A stretch of DNA of 64,000 bases from Kibdelosporangium sp. MJ126-NF4 (lineage in GTDB: Bacteria > Actinomycetota > Actinomycetes > Mycobacteriales > Pseudonocardiaceae): the NCBI RefSeq assembly GCF_000826545.1, contig NZ_CDME01000003.1, forward strand, positions 62,001 through 126,000, written 5' to 3'. The notes below the pieces were generated by a model. The model was not told where the DNA came from, did not search any database, and worked only from the letters and a program-made list of their open reading frames with translations. Positions 44,797 through 54,610 of the stretch are shown here, piece by piece. Within the stretch, counting starts at the first letter, position 1, and each line of letters starts with the position of its first letter. A program made the position numbers and the translations under genes.

Positions 44797-46086
44797 GTGG
44801 GTACGCGACGACGCCCGGGTGACGACGCCGAAGTGATCGTCGTCGGTGCGGGCCCGGCCGGATCGACAGCGGCGGCGTATCTCGCCCGAGCGGGCGTGGA
44901 CGTGCTGCTGCTGGAGAAATCCCAGTTCCCGCGCGAGAAGGTCTGTGGTGACGGACTGACCCCGCGAGGCGTGAAACAACTGATCGACCTGGGCATCGAC
45001 ACCAGCGAAGAAGCAGGCTGGGTGCACAACAACGCGCTCCGGATCATCACCGGTGACCTGCAGCTACACCTGCCATGGCCGGAGCTGTCCTCGATGCCGC
45101 CCTACGGAGTGGCGAGGACAAGGCAGGACTTCGACGAACTGCTGGCGAAGGTGGCGGAGCGAAGCGGAGCCCGCCTGCAGCAGAACACCACGGTGATCGG
45201 CGCGGTGCAGAACCACGTCGGCCGAGTGACCGGAGTCCGAGCCAAGATCGGTCCGGACAGGACAGAGGTGACGTACTCGGCGCCCCTGGTGCTGGCGTGC
45301 GACGGCGTGTCGGCGCGACTGGCCCTGTCGGTCGGAATGGACAAGCACGAAAATCGCCCAATGGGAGTAGCGGTCCGCCGCTACTACGCCTCCCCGAGGT
45401 CCAAGGACGACTTCATCGAAGGCCACCTGGAGCTGTGGGACAGGAGTGACCCGGCGAACCCGAGCCTGCTGCCGGGCTACGGCTGGGTCTTCCCCCTCGG
45501 AGACGGAACGGTGAACGTCGGCCTGGGCATGCTCTCGACCTCATCAGCCTTCCGCAGCACGGACTACCGAGCCCTGCTTCGCCAGTGGCTGGACGGAACC
45601 CCGGAGGAGTGGGGCTTCCGAGAGGAGAACGCGATCGGAAAGGTAGGCGGAGCAGGCCTGCCCATGGGCTTCAACAGAACCCCGCACTACCGAGACGGAA
45701 TGCTCCTGCTGGGCGACGCGGGCGGAATGGTGAGCCCCTTCAACGGAGAGGGCATCCAGTCGGCGATGGAGTCGGCGAAGATCGCGGCCGAGTGCGTGGT
45801 CCAAGCACTGGCCCGCACCGAGGGACCGTCGCGAGAACGAGCCCTGCAGGCATACCCGACGCGGATGCGTGAGCTCTACGGCGGCTACTACCGCATAGCC
45901 AACATCTTCGCCAAGATCATCGGAAAGCCGAAGATCATGCGCGCGGCAACGAAGTACGGCCTCCGAGTCAACGCCCTGATCCCCCTGATACACAAGGGAC
46001 TCTCGGGCTGCTTCGACCCGAAGGACGGAGACATGGTCGACCGAATGATCACGGTCGCCAGCAAACTAGCCCCAGCCCTCCGCTAA
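44797..46086 (+). CDS. menJ: Geranylgeranyl reductase-family menaquinone reductase MenJ
   Basis: This FAD enzyme saturates isoprene units of the menaquinone side chain. It has 429 aa from GTG 44797, chosen for GGGAG upstream; an upstream ATG at 44734 would run through the promoter. FAD motifs: VIVVGAGPAGSTAAAYLARAG, VCGDGLTPRGVKQL, and LLGDAGGMVSPFNGEGIQSA. In Mycobacterium the orthologue Rv0561c lies close to menG. Many A-ending and rare codons (ATA, AGA, GTA) set its second half apart from the adjacent nuo genes. Confidence 0.92.
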   Translation: MGTRRRPGDDAEVIVVGAGPAGSTAAAYLARAGVDVLLLEKSQFPREKVCGDGLTPRGVKQLIDLGIDTSEEAGWVHNNALRIITGDLQLHLPWPELSSMPPYGVARTRQDFDELLAKVAERSGARLQQNTTVIGAVQNHVGRVTGVRAKIGPDRTEVTYSAPLVLACDGVSARLALSVGMDKHENRPMGVAVRRYYASPRSKDDFIEGHLELWDRSDPANPSLLPGYGWVFPLGDGTVNVGLGMLSTSSAFRSTDYRALLRQWLDGTPEEWGFREENAIGKVGGAGLPMGFNRTPHYRDGMLLLGDAGGMVSPFNGEGIQSAMESAKIAAECVVQALARTEGPSRERALQAYPTRMRELYGGYYRIANIFAKIIGKPKIMRAATKYGLRVNALIPLIHKGLSGCFDPKDGDMVDRMITVASKLAPALR

Positions 46087-46108
46087 CCCAAACCCACCCA
46101 CAAGGCAG

Positions 46109-46230
46109 TTCGCGTGTCCACCATTGAGGTGCGTGAGTTGTTCGGTCCGCGGCGCAAAGCGGCAGGTGAGCGAGCTGGTGGCGAGTCGGACCGGACGACT
46201 CACGCTAATCCGCAATGGTGGACACGCGAA
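46109..46230 (+). repeat. Foldback element A, conserved core with complementary arms
   Basis: Outer arms TTCGCGTGTCCACCATTG (46109-46126) and its exact complement (46213-46230); an inner stem GCGTGAGT (46131-46138) with ACTCACGC (46198-46205); a third, GGTCCG (46144-46149) with CGGACC (46187-46192). The core contains CGGCGCAAAGCG (46150-46161), 13 bases, then CTGGTGGCGAGTCG (46175-46188). The same two core blocks with the same 13-base spacing occur in element B on the other strand. Confidence 0.85.
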
Positions 46231-46334
46231 GTCACGCTGGAAAGCGAGACGGTCTGGCTGGAAAGCAGCCGATCCCGGTGGTGAGAGGTGAGCACTCGCG
46301 GCTGGTAGGTGACCGCGCAGCGAACCACTATCCC

Positions 46335-46426
46335 CGCCTTCCAGCCTGGTTTGGCACCCCGCCTTCCAGCCCGGCCTGCGTCTTCGTCTTCCAGCCTGGT
46401 TCTCGGCCCGCCTTCCAGCCTGGTTC
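46335..46426. repeat. 25-base tandem repeat (CGCCTTCCAGCCTGG), four units
   Basis: Units start at 46335, 46360, 46385 and 46409. Related sequence in the opposite sense (CTGGAAAGC) occurs twice upstream, at 46237 and 46258. There is no coding frame through the units. Confidence 0.8.
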
Positions 46427-46429
46427 AAC

Positions 46430-46547
46430 GCGCTGTCGGCCGTTCCGGCACGGCGAGTCAAACTGCTCGACTCGCCACCAGCCGGGCTGGTTGTCGCTTT
46501 GCGCCGCTCGCGCGTTCAACTCGCCATGCCGGAACGGCCAACACGCG
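46430..46547 (-). repeat. Foldback element B, related to element A in inverse orientation
   Basis: Arms 46438-46458 and 46519-46539 pair at 20 of 21 positions (GGCCGTTCCGGCA... type), unrelated in sequence to the arms of element A. Read on the minus strand, the core again has CGGCGCAAAGCG (46506-46495), 13 bases, CTGGTGGCGAGTCG (46481-46468), and the flanking CGCGTGT and GAGTTG blocks. An extra palindrome ACCAGCC/GGCTGGT lies in the core. Confidence 0.85.
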
Positions 46548-46677
46548 TTCCCACCGGTTGGTGGGCAGAGTGTCAGCCTTCGGTTTCCCTTGTGTGTTCG
46601 GGTGTTTGCCTGGTTGTTCTGGTTGCGTTTGGTGCAACGCCGGGGGGCGCTCTGACCAGGCGGGGGAGGTGCGACAG

Positions 46678-46737
46678 GGCTCACATGGACGTGTAGGCGC
46701 CCTGGCGGTTCCTTCCTGTGAGCCAAGTCTTAGACTT
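46678..46737. promoter_or_regulatory. Inverted repeats just upstream of the nuo Rex sites
   Basis: GGCTCACA (46678-46685) and TGTGAGCC (46717-46724) form a spaced inverted repeat. The palindrome AAGTCTTAGACTT (46725-46737) adjoins it and ends 10 bases before the first Rex operator. Possible sites of an additional regulator; not assigned. Confidence 0.4.
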
Positions 46738-46747
46738 CGGTCACGTC

Positions 46748-46800
46748 TTGTGAATCGCTTCACAAATTCACGGGATAGCTTGTGAAGACTTTCACAAGCT
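46748..46800 (+). promoter_or_regulatory. Tandem Rex operators of the nuo operon
   Basis: TTGTGAATCGCTTCACAA at 46748-46765 and a second site at 46777-46800 with perfect 10-base arms AGCTTGTGAA and TTCACAAGCT around GACT. Both contain the full TGTGAA-N4-TTCACA consensus. Their centres are 32 bases apart, about three helical turns, so two Rex dimers could bind on one face. TAGCTT (46776-46781) between them may be the -10. Confidence 0.82.
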
Positions 46801-46939
46801 TAGCGGCAAGCGTTCGCGCTGGTCGGAGCCTGAAAGGGCTGGGAATGGCGGTCTTTGTTAGGCGTGCCTAACCAGGAGGGGTGTGAGCAAGACCCCTTAG
46901 GGTGCCGACGAGGGCGGTCGATGCGCGGAAAGGACGGCG
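46801..46939 (+). promoter_or_regulatory. nuo leader with palindrome and hairpin
   Basis: GTTAGGC and GCCTAAC (46857-46872) are separated by two bases. AGGGGT and ACCCCT then form a hairpin at about 46875-46898. Both lie in the probable 5' leader. The half-sites look like those of DtxR-family metalloregulators, but the spacing is not that of an IdeR iron box. Confidence 0.4.
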
Positions 46940-47347
46940 TTGTCAATGGTGGGCGACGTGCTGGCCCAAGGCAGTGGTTCAGACCTCGGCTCGTATCTCC
47001 CGTTGGTGTTCCTGCTCGCACTGGGGGCGATCTTCGCCGGGGTCTCGGCGACGCTCGGCGCGTTGGTTGGCCCCAAGCGGTACAACCGGGCGAAGTACGA
47101 GGCCTATGAGTGCGGCATCGAGCCGTCACCGCAGCCGGTTGTCGGTGGGGGACGTGTCCCGGTCGCGTACTACCTGACCGCGATGCTGTTCATCCTCTTC
47201 GACATCGAGATGGTCTTCCTCTATCCGTTCGCGGTCAGCGCGGACGCGCTCGGCGTCTTCGGAGTGGTGGAGATCGTCCTGTTCATCGCGACCGTCGGTT
47301 TCGCCTACGCCTACGTCTGGCGCCGCGGCGGACTGGACTGGAACTAG
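46940..47347 (+). CDS. nuoA: NADH-quinone oxidoreductase subunit A
   Basis: First gene of the 14-gene complex I operon. The membrane subunit has 135 aa and three helices. It contains [17 protein letters not shown], with the conserved Cys-Gly loop near the quinone channel, and [19 protein letters not shown]. The start TTG 46940 has AAGGA at 5 bases; ATG 46946 is the alternative, with a longer spacing. Rex operators lie 140-190 bases upstream. Confidence 0.94.
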   Translation: MSMVGDVLAQGSGSDLGSYLPLVFLLALGAIFAGVSATLGALVGPKRYNRAKYEAYECGIEPSPQPVVGGGRVPVAYYLTAMLFILFDIEMVFLYPFAVSADALGVFGVVEIVLFIATVGFAYAYVWRRGGLDWN

Positions 47348-47357
47348 AGGGGCAAGC

Positions 47358-47918
47358 ATGGGAATCGAAGAGAAGCTCCTCCCCAACGGAGTCATGCTGG
47401 CCGGCTTGGAGAAGCTGGTGAACTGGGCGCGGAAGAACTCCGTCTGGCCCGCCACCTTCGGTCTGGCCTGCTGTGCCATCGAGATGATGACCGTCGGTGG
47501 CGCGCGCTACGACTACGCGCGGTTCGGCATGGAGCGCTTCAGCGCCAGCCCCCGGCAGGCCGACCTGATGATCGTCGCCGGCCGGGTCACCAACAAGATG
47601 GCCCCTGTCCTGCGCCAGATCTACGACCAGATGCCCGAGCCCAAGTGGGTCATCGCGATGGGGGTCTGCGCCTCGTCCGGTGGCATGTTCAACAACTACG
47701 CCGTTGTCCAGGGCGTCGACCACATCGTCCCTGTCGACATCTACCTGCCCGGCTGCCCGCCGCGTCCGGAGATGCTGCTCGACGCGATCCTCAAGCTGCA
47801 CCAGCGGATCTCCGAGGAGCCGCTCGGCCCCCGTCGCGCCGCGAAGCTGCTGGAAGAGGGCTTCCAGAAGGCCGAGCTGATCCCGTCATCCGAGCGCTAC
47901 GCCAAGAAGAAGGGCTGA
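47358..47918 (+). CDS. nuoB: NADH-quinone oxidoreductase subunit B
   Basis: The subunit carries cluster N2, the last Fe-S centre before menaquinone. It has 186 aa. Ligands: the tandem Cys38-Cys39 in [10 protein letters not shown], Cys104 in [10 protein letters not shown] and Cys133 in [10 protein letters not shown]. The start ATG 47358 has AGAGGGG upstream. It is followed by nuoC after three bases. Confidence 0.97.
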   Translation: MGIEEKLLPNGVMLAGLEKLVNWARKNSVWPATFGLACCAIEMMTVGGARYDYARFGMERFSASPRQADLMIVAGRVTNKMAPVLRQIYDQMPEPKWVIAMGVCASSGGMFNNYAVVQGVDHIVPVDIYLPGCPPRPEMLLDAILKLHQRISEEPLGPRRAAKLLEEGFQKAELIPSSERYAKKKG

Positions 47919-47921
47919 GCG

Positions 47922-48662
47922 GTGACCACCCCAGGCGACGAGCACTCGAGTGCCGACCGGCCCGACGAGGGCCTCGAGACCCGCGACGCGGCACCGCAGC
48001 CCGGTGTCGTGTCCGGCAAGTCCCGCAAGGGCATGTTCGGTGTCTCCGACGCCGGTGACACGTCCGGCTTCGGCGGCCTGCGGCTGCCCGGGTACAGCCC
48101 GGCCCCGGCGGAACGGCCGTACGGTGGCTGGTTCGACGAGGTCACCGACGAGATCATGGCGGCCTTCGCCCGCCGCGACATCCCGGCCGAGTCCGTACTC
48201 CAGGTCACTGTCGACCGCGGCGAGATCACGTACTACGTCGCCCGCGAGCACCTGGTCAAGATCTGCCAGACGCTGCGTGACGAGCCCGCGCTGAAGTTCG
48301 AGTTCTGCGCGTCGGTGTCCGGTGTGGACTACGGCGTCGACGTGCCGCAGCGGCTGCACTCGGTCTACCACCTGCAGTCGATGACCTACCGGCGGCGCGT
48401 CCGCCTCGAGGTCGCCGTCGACGTGGAGGACGCGCACGTGCCGAGTGTCGTCGGGGTCTACCCGACGGCGGACTGGCAGGAGCGCGAGGCCTGGGACATG
48501 TACGGGATCGTCTACGACGGACACCCCGCGCTGACCCGCATCCTCATGCCGGACGACTGGGACGGCCACCCACAGCGCAAGGACTACCCGCTCGGCGGCA
48601 TCCCGGTTGAGTACAAGGGCGCGGAGATCCCCCCGCCCGACCAGCGGAGGTCTTACTCGTGA
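47922..48662 (+). CDS. nuoC: NADH-quinone oxidoreductase subunit C
   Basis: Peripheral-arm subunit of 246 aa from GTG 47922. The N-terminal 60 residues are a flexible actinobacterial extension. The 30-kDa domain shows [40 protein letters not shown] and the end [15 protein letters not shown]. It overlaps nuoD by four bases (GTGA). Confidence 0.95.
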   Translation: MTTPGDEHSSADRPDEGLETRDAAPQPGVVSGKSRKGMFGVSDAGDTSGFGGLRLPGYSPAPAERPYGGWFDEVTDEIMAAFARRDIPAESVLQVTVDRGEITYYVAREHLVKICQTLRDEPALKFEFCASVSGVDYGVDVPQRLHSVYHLQSMTYRRRVRLEVAVDVEDAHVPSVVGVYPTADWQEREAWDMYGIVYDGHPALTRILMPDDWDGHPQRKDYPLGGIPVEYKGAEIPPPDQRRSYS

Positions 48663-50011
48663 CCACAAACCCGACTGACGCCAACACCACCACCTCGGCG
48701 GGCGACCCGTATGCCGCGGAACACCGGCAGACCACCGAGGGACCGGTCTACACGCTGACCGGTGGCGACTGGGACCAGGTGCTCGAGGACGCCACGCACG
48801 ACGAGCGCATGGTGATCAACCTCGGCCCGCAGCACCCGTCCACGCACGGCGTGCTCCGCCTGGTGATCGAGATCGAGGGCGAGACCGTCACCCAGGCCCG
48901 GTCGGTGATCGGCTACCTGCACACCGGGATCGAGAAGAACTGCGAATACCGGACCTGGACGCAGGGCGTCACCTTCATCACGCGCACGGACTACCTCGCG
49001 CCGCTGTCGCACGAGGCCGCGTACTGCATGGGCGTCGAGAAGCTGCTGGGCATCCAGGCTCCGCGCCGCGCCCAGCTGATCCGCCAGCTGCTGCTGGAGA
49101 TCAACCGGATCTCGAGCCACTTCGTCTACCTCGCCACCGGCGGCATGGAGCTCGGCTCCACCACGGCCGCCGCGCTCGGTTTCCGTGAGCGCGAGGTGCT
49201 GCTGCACACGTTGGAGTACATCACCGGCCTGCGGATGAACCACGCGTTCATCCGGCCCGGCGGTGTGGCTCAGGACCTTCCGGAGGACTGGAAGGAGTAC
49301 CTGACCAAGTTCGTCAAGACGATGGAAGAACGCATCGCCATGTACCACAAGCTGTTCACTGGACAGCCTGTGTGGCGTAACCGTTTGAAGAACGTCGGCT
49401 ACCTGCCGCTGGACGGCTGCCTGGCGCTGGGCATCACCGGCCCGGTGCTGCGCTCCGCCGGTCTGGCGTGGGACCTGCGCAAAGTCGAGCCGTACCTGGC
49501 CTACGACGAGGTCGACTTCGAGGTGCCGACCTCCACCGACGCGGACTGCTGGGCGCGCTATCTCATCCGGATGGAGGAGATGGACCAGTCGCTCAAGATC
49601 ATCAAGCAGACGATGAAGCTGCTGGAGCCCGGCCCGGTCATGGTCGAGGACAAGAAGGTCGCCTGGCCCGCGCAGCTGACCATCGGCCCGGACGGCATGG
49701 GCAACTCCCTCGAGCACGTCCGCAAGATCATGGGCCAGTCGATGGAGTCGCTGATCCACCACTTCAAGCTGGTCACCGAGGGCTTCCACGTCCCGGCGGG
49801 CCAGGTCTACCAGCCGCTCGAGTCGCCGCGCGGCGAGCTCGGCTACCACCTGGTGTCCGACGGCGGTACGCGGCCGTTGCGCGTGCACGCCCGCGAACCA
49901 AGCTTCGTGAACCTGCAGGCAATGCCCGCCATGTCCGAGGGCGGGCTGATCGCGGACCTGATCGCCGCGGTCGCTTCGATCGATCCAGTCATGGGCGGTG
50001 TGGACCGATGA
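48659..50011 (+). CDS. nuoD: NADH-quinone oxidoreductase subunit D
   Basis: The 49-kDa quinone-site subunit, 450 aa. Motifs: [21 protein letters not shown] with the conserved His near the quinone headgroup, [15 protein letters not shown], and the C-terminal [16 protein letters not shown] that ends in Arg. It has no metal ligands of its hydrogenase relatives. GTG start; overlaps nuoE by four bases. Confidence 0.97.
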   Translation: MTTNPTDANTTTSAGDPYAAEHRQTTEGPVYTLTGGDWDQVLEDATHDERMVINLGPQHPSTHGVLRLVIEIEGETVTQARSVIGYLHTGIEKNCEYRTWTQGVTFITRTDYLAPLSHEAAYCMGVEKLLGIQAPRRAQLIRQLLLEINRISSHFVYLATGGMELGSTTAAALGFREREVLLHTLEYITGLRMNHAFIRPGGVAQDLPEDWKEYLTKFVKTMEERIAMYHKLFTGQPVWRNRLKNVGYLPLDGCLALGITGPVLRSAGLAWDLRKVEPYLAYDEVDFEVPTSTDADCWARYLIRMEEMDQSLKIIKQTMKLLEPGPVMVEDKKVAWPAQLTIGPDGMGNSLEHVRKIMGQSMESLIHHFKLVTEGFHVPAGQVYQPLESPRGELGYHLVSDGGTRPLRVHAREPSFVNLQAMPAMSEGGLIADLIAAVASIDPVMGGVDR

Positions 50012-50871
50012 CCACTTCTGGGCCTGGGCAGACCTACGGCGGGTCCACCGTCGGCAGCGAGCCCACCTACCAGTCGACAGTCGACGATTCGCGGGAAGCG
50101 ACGGTCGCCTCCGTGCTTTCCGAGGGGCAGACGCAGAAGCTGATCACCGAGGTCGTCGAGGACCTGAGCGTCTTCGACGGGATCGTCGAGCGGGCGCAGG
50201 CGATCGTCGCCCGCTACCCGCAGTCCCGGTCGGCGCTGCTGCCGATGCTGCACCTGGTGCAGTCCGTGCAGGGCTACGTCAGCCACGCGGGGATCCAGTT
50301 CTGTGCACGGGAACTGAACCTGGCCGACGCGGAGGTCAGCGCGGTGGCCACGTTCTACACGATGTACAAGCGCAAGCCCTGCGGTGAGCACCTGGTCAGC
50401 GTGTGCACGAACACCCTCTGCGCGGCGCTGGGCGGCGACGACATCTACGCCAGGCTGCGCGACCACCTTGGCGAGCCGGGCAAGCCGTTGGGGCACGAGG
50501 AAACCACGGGCACGCCGGGCGAGCCGGGCTCGATCACGATCGAGCACGCCGAGTGCCTCGCGGCCTGTGACCTGGGCCCCGTGCTGCAGGTCAACTACGA
50601 GTTCTACGACAACCAGACGCCGGACAAGGCGGTCGAACTCGTGGACGCGTTGCGGCGCGGCGAGAAGCCCGCGCCGACGCGTGGTGCCCCGCTGACGGAC
50701 TTCAAGGACGTCTCGCTGCAGCTGGCGGGCTTCTTCGAGCGTGAGTCTGATGTGGACGGTCCGTCGCAGGCGACGGAGACCCTTGCCGGAGCACAACTGG
50801 CGCAGGACCGCGGCTGGACGGCTCCCGCGATGCCCGCTGATGTGGCGTTCCCCGAGCTGGAGAAGAAATGA
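50008..50871 (+). CDS. nuoE: NADH-quinone oxidoreductase subunit E
   Basis: The 24-kDa thioredoxin-like subunit with 2Fe-2S cluster N1a. It has 287 aa. Ligands: Cys133 and Cys138 in [10 protein letters not shown], Cys183 and Cys187 in [11 protein letters not shown] long C-terminal extension of about 60 residues is seen, common in actinobacteria. ATGA overlaps with nuoD and nuoF. Confidence 0.96.
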   Translation: MTTSGPGQTYGGSTVGSEPTYQSTVDDSREATVASVLSEGQTQKLITEVVEDLSVFDGIVERAQAIVARYPQSRSALLPMLHLVQSVQGYVSHAGIQFCARELNLADAEVSAVATFYTMYKRKPCGEHLVSVCTNTLCAALGGDDIYARLRDHLGEPGKPLGHEETTGTPGEPGSITIEHAECLAACDLGPVLQVNYEFYDNQTPDKAVELVDALRRGEKPAPTRGAPLTDFKDVSLQLAGFFERESDVDGPSQATETLAGAQLAQDRGWTAPAMPADVAFPELEKK

Positions 50872-52169
50872 GCACAGTCGACCCGGTGACGCCGGTTCTC
50901 ACCAAGCGCTGGCTGTCTCCCCGCTCCTGGTCCATCGGGACCTACGAGCAGCTGGAGGGCTACACCGCGGTGCGCAAGGCGCTGGCCGCGACGCCGGAGC
51001 AGGTCGTGCAGATGGTGAAGGACTCCGGGCTGCGCGGCCGCGGCGGCGCGGGCTTCCCGTCCGGCCTGAAGTGGTCCTTCATGCCGCCCAACGAGGACAA
51101 GCCGCACTACCTGGTGATCAACGCCGACGAGGGCGAGCCGGGGACCTGCAAGGACATCCCGCTGATGATGGCGGACCCGCACTCGCTGATCGAGGGCTGC
51201 GTCATCGCGTCCTACGCGATGCGTTCCCACCACTGCTTCATCTACGTGCGCGGTGAGGCCCTGCACTGCATCCGCAGGCTCAACCAGGCCGTCGCGGAGG
51301 CCAAGGCCGCCGGGTACCTCGGCAACGACATCCTCGGCTCCGGCTTCGACCTGGAGATCACGGTGCACGCGGGCGCGGGCGCCTACATCTGCGGCGAGGA
51401 GACGGCCCTGCTCGACTCGCTCGAAGGCCGCCGAGGCCAGCCTCGCCTCAAGCCGCCCTTCCCGGCGGCGGCGGGGCTCTACGCCGCTCCCACCACAGTG
51501 AACAACGTCGAGACGATCGCCTCGGTTCCCTACATCGTCAACGGCGGTTCCGACTGGTTCCGCAAGATGGGCACCGAGAAGTCACCGGGCCCGAAGATCT
51601 ACTCGATCTCCGGCCACGTCGAGAAGCCGGGCCAGTACGAGGCGCCGCTGGGCACCACGTTGCGCCAGTTGCTGGACATGGCCGGTGGCATGAAGGACGG
51701 CATCCCGCTGAAGTTCTGGACTCCGGGTGGTTCGTCCACCCCGATGTTCACCGCGGAGCACCTGGACGTGGCGCTGGACTTCGAAGGCGCCGCGGCTGCC
51801 GGGTCGATGCTCGGCACGACAGCCGTGATGGTTTTCAACGAGACGGTGTCCGTGCCGTGGGCCGTGATGAAGTGGACGCAGTTCTACGAGCACGAGTCCT
51901 GCGGCAAGTGCACGCCGTGCCGTGAGGGCACGTACTGGCTGGCGCAGATCCTCGAACGGATGGTCGCGGGCAACGGCACCGAAGAGGACATCGACACGTT
52001 GCTCGACGTCTGCGACAACGTGATCGGCCGGTCGTTCTGCGCGCTCGGTGACGGTGCGGTCAGCCCGATCCAGAGCGGCATCAAGTACTTCAGGGACGAG
52101 TTCCTCGCGCTGTGCCAGCGCAACCGCGAGAAGAACCGCAAGCCTGCACTGGCGGGAGCGAACCGATGA
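50868..52169 (+). CDS. nuoF: NADH-quinone oxidoreductase subunit F
   Basis: The 51-kDa NADH/FMN subunit, 433 aa. NADH motif [10 protein letters not shown] at about 57-66, FMN motif [19 protein letters not shown] (in part), and cluster N3 ligands CGKCTPC (Cys345, Cys348, Cys351) plus a Cys near 391 in [11 protein letters not shown]. It is complete. Coupled to nuoG by ATGA. Confidence 0.97.
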   Translation: MSTVDPVTPVLTKRWLSPRSWSIGTYEQLEGYTAVRKALAATPEQVVQMVKDSGLRGRGGAGFPSGLKWSFMPPNEDKPHYLVINADEGEPGTCKDIPLMMADPHSLIEGCVIASYAMRSHHCFIYVRGEALHCIRRLNQAVAEAKAAGYLGNDILGSGFDLEITVHAGAGAYICGEETALLDSLEGRRGQPRLKPPFPAAAGLYAAPTTVNNVETIASVPYIVNGGSDWFRKMGTEKSPGPKIYSISGHVEKPGQYEAPLGTTLRQLLDMAGGMKDGIPLKFWTPGGSSTPMFTAEHLDVALDFEGAAAAGSMLGTTAVMVFNETVSVPWAVMKWTQFYEHESCGKCTPCREGTYWLAQILERMVAGNGTEEDIDTLLDVCDNVIGRSFCALGDGAVSPIQSGIKYFRDEFLALCQRNREKNRKPALAGANR

Positions 52170-54610
52170 CCGTTGCACCCGAGAGGAACGAGCTGGCCGT
52201 CCCGGAGGGCCACGTCAAGCTCGTCATCGACGGTATCGAGGTGGTGGCTCCCAAGGGCGAGCTGCTGATCCGGACCGCCGAGCGGATGGGGATCACGATT
52301 CCCCGGTTCTGCGACCACCCGCTGCTCGATCCGGCGGGCGCGTGTCGCCAGTGCCTGGTCGAGGTGGAGATGGGCGGCAGGCCGATGCCCAAGCCACAGG
52401 CCTCCTGCACCATCACGGTCGCCGACGGCATGGTCGTCAAGACGCAGCTGACGTCACCGGTCGCGGACAAGGCCCAGGCCGGTGTGATGGAGCTGCTGCT
52501 CATCAACCACCCGCTGGACTGCCCGATCTGCGACAAGGGCGGCGAGTGCCCGCTGCAGAACCAGGCGCTGGCGCACGGCCGCTCGGACTCCCGGTTCGTG
52601 GACACGAAGCGGACGTTCCCGAAGCCGATCCCGATCTCCACGCAGGTGCTGCTGGACCGCGAGCGTTGCGTGCTCTGCCAGCGCTGCACCAGGTTCTCCG
52701 CCCAGATTGCCGGAGACCCGTTCATCGAGCTGCTGGAGCGCGGTGCGCAGCAGCAGATCGGGATCGCCGAGCAGAAGCCGTTCCAGAGCTACTTCTCCGG
52801 CAACACCATCCAGATCTGCCCGGTCGGCGCGCTGACCAGTGCCGCGTACCGGTTCCGGTCGCGGCCGTTCGACCTGGTGTCCACCCCGGGTGTGTGCGAG
52901 CACTGCTCCTCCGGCTGTGCCGAGCGCACGGACTGGCGGCGCGGCAAGGTGATGCGCAAGCTCGCGGCCAACGATCCCGAGGTCAACGAGGAGTGGCTCT
53001 GCGACAAGGGCCGCTTCGCGTTCCGCTACGCCACGGCGGGCGACCGGATCCTGCGCCCGCAGGTGCGGGACAAGGAGACCGGTGAGCTGCGGGACGCCTC
53101 CTGGACCGAGGCCCTGCAGGTCGCCGCGGAGGCGCTGACCAAGGCGCGCGGGGCGGCCGGTGTGCTGACCGGCGGCAGGCTGACGGTCGAGGACGCGTAC
53201 GCGTACTCGAAGTTCGCCAGGATCGCGTTGGGCACCAACGACATCGACTTCCGCGCCCGGCCGCACTCGGTGGAGGAGCAGGAATTCCTCGCTTCCACGG
53301 TGGTCGGCACGACTCCGGACACGGGCGTCACCTTCACCGCCATCGAGAACGCGCCCACGGTGCTGTGCGTGGCGTTCGAGCCGGAGGAGGAAGCGCCGAT
53401 CGTCTTCCTGCGGCTGCGCAAGGCGGCCCGCAAGGGCAGGACCAAGGTTGTCCACATCGGACAGTGGACGACGCCGTCGGTCGAGAAGACCTTCGGCACG
53501 CTGCTGGCCACCTCGCCCGGCGGCGAGGCGGCAGCGGTGGACGCGCTGCCCGAGCACGCGGCGGACGTGGTCGACGGCCTCGGCAAGCCGGGCTCGGTGG
53601 TCCTGGTCGGCGAGCGTGCCGCGCAGGTCCCGGGCCTGTTCTCGGCGCTGCTGCGGCTGTCCGAGCGGACCGGCGTGCGGATCGCCTGGATCCCGCGTCG
53701 CGCCGGAGAGCGTGGTGCGGTCGAAGTCGGCGCGCTGCCGACGCTGCTGCCCGGCGGCAGGCTCGTCGCCGACGCGGCGGCCCGCGCCGAGGTCGAGCAG
53801 GCGTGGGGCCTTGAGCCCGGCTCGCTGCCCGACGCTCCCGGCCGCGACACGACCGGAATCGTCGAGGCCGCCGCGAACGGCGAGCTGAAGGCGCTGGTCG
53901 TCGGCGGTGTCGACCCGTACGACCTGCCGGACCCGCAGTTGGCTCTGCAGGCCCTGAAGAACGCGGGCTTCGTGCTCAGCCTGGAGTTGCGGCACAGCGC
54001 GGCCACCGAGCACGCGGACGTGGTCCTGCCGATCGCGCCGACGGCCGAGAAGGCAGGCACCTTCCTCAACTGGGAAGGCCGCCGCCGCGAGTTCGGCACC
54101 ACACTGGACGGAACCGGCGCGCTGCCGGACTGCCGAGTGCTGGACACGCTCGCGGTCGAAATGGACGCGGACCTGTTCACCCAGACGCCGACGGCGGCAG
54201 CGGGCGACCTGGCCCGGCTCGGCGCGACCAGCACAGCCAAGGCAGCGGCCCCCACGCTGGAGTCCCGTCAGCAGGGCCTGCCGCAGAACGACGGCCAGGC
54301 GCTGCTCGCGACGTGGCGTCAACTGCTGGACAACGGCTCCATGCAGGACGATGAGCCGCACCTGGCGGGAACCGCCCGCAAGGTCGTGGCCCGGCTCTCC
54401 GCGCACACCGCCGAGGTCCTCGGCGTCGACAAGGCCGAAACCGTGACGGTGTCCACCGACAAGGGCGCGGTCACCGCGCCGGTCGAGTACGCGGACCTGC
54501 CCGACGGCGTCGTGTGGCTGCCAGGAAACTCCGGCGACGCAACGGTTCGCCGAACTCTCGGAGCCGTGCACGGTAGCCCCGTGAACGTCCACCCAGGAGG
54601 GACCGCATGA
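52166..54610 (+). CDS. nuoG: NADH-quinone oxidoreductase subunit G
   Basis: The 75-kDa Fe-S subunit, 814 aa. Clusters read from the N-terminus: 2Fe-2S with Cys49, Cys60, Cys63, Cys81; a His115/Cys119/Cys122/Cys128 cluster ([14 protein letters not shown]); a four-Cys cluster Cys168, Cys171, Cys174, Cys218. A further CX2CX3CX27C motif (Cys244, Cys247, Cys251, Cys279) matches the off-pathway N7 cluster found only in some bacteria. The C-terminal molybdopterin-like domain has no Mo function. Its stop overlaps a 30-aa ORF by four bases. Confidence 0.96.
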   Translation: MTVAPERNELAVPEGHVKLVIDGIEVVAPKGELLIRTAERMGITIPRFCDHPLLDPAGACRQCLVEVEMGGRPMPKPQASCTITVADGMVVKTQLTSPVADKAQAGVMELLLINHPLDCPICDKGGECPLQNQALAHGRSDSRFVDTKRTFPKPIPISTQVLLDRERCVLCQRCTRFSAQIAGDPFIELLERGAQQQIGIAEQKPFQSYFSGNTIQICPVGALTSAAYRFRSRPFDLVSTPGVCEHCSSGCAERTDWRRGKVMRKLAANDPEVNEEWLCDKGRFAFRYATAGDRILRPQVRDKETGELRDASWTEALQVAAEALTKARGAAGVLTGGRLTVEDAYAYSKFARIALGTNDIDFRARPHSVEEQEFLASTVVGTTPDTGVTFTAIENAPTVLCVAFEPEEEAPIVFLRLRKAARKGRTKVVHIGQWTTPSVEKTFGTLLATSPGGEAAAVDALPEHAADVVDGLGKPGSVVLVGERAAQVPGLFSALLRLSERTGVRIAWIPRRAGERGAVEVGALPTLLPGGRLVADAAARAEVEQAWGLEPGSLPDAPGRDTTGIVEAAANGELKALVVGGVDPYDLPDPQLALQALKNAGFVLSLELRHSAATEHADVVLPIAPTAEKAGTFLNWEGRRREFGTTLDGTGALPDCRVLDTLAVEMDADLFTQTPTAAAGDLARLGATSTAKAAAPTLESRQQGLPQNDGQALLATWRQLLDNGSMQDDEPHLAGTARKVVARLSAHTAEVLGVDKAETVTVSTDKGAVTAPVEYADLPDGVVWLPGNSGDATVRRTLGAVHGSPVNVHPGGTA

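Larger units (their letters stand above)
46087..46747. other. Gene-free repeat-rich stretch between menJ and the nuo promoter
   Basis: No believable protein is encoded. The stretch holds two related foldback elements (46109-46230 and 46430-46547), a 25-base tandem repeat between them, and two inverted repeats before the Rex sites. Separate entries describe these. Confidence 0.7.

Noticed and set aside
46215..46785. Open frames in the menJ-nuo spacer
   Set aside because: They run through the tandem and foldback repeats, with repetitive Ser/Pro/Arg translations and no ribosome sites.
46857..46872. IdeR/DtxR iron box in the nuo leader
   Set aside because: The half-sites GTTAG/CTAAC are right, but they are 6 bases apart instead of 1, so the 19-base iron box is not formed. 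Kept only as an unassigned palindrome.
52454..54592. 712-codon minus-strand frame opposite nuoG
   Set aside because: A shadow of nuoG; no ribosome site and no recognisable domain.
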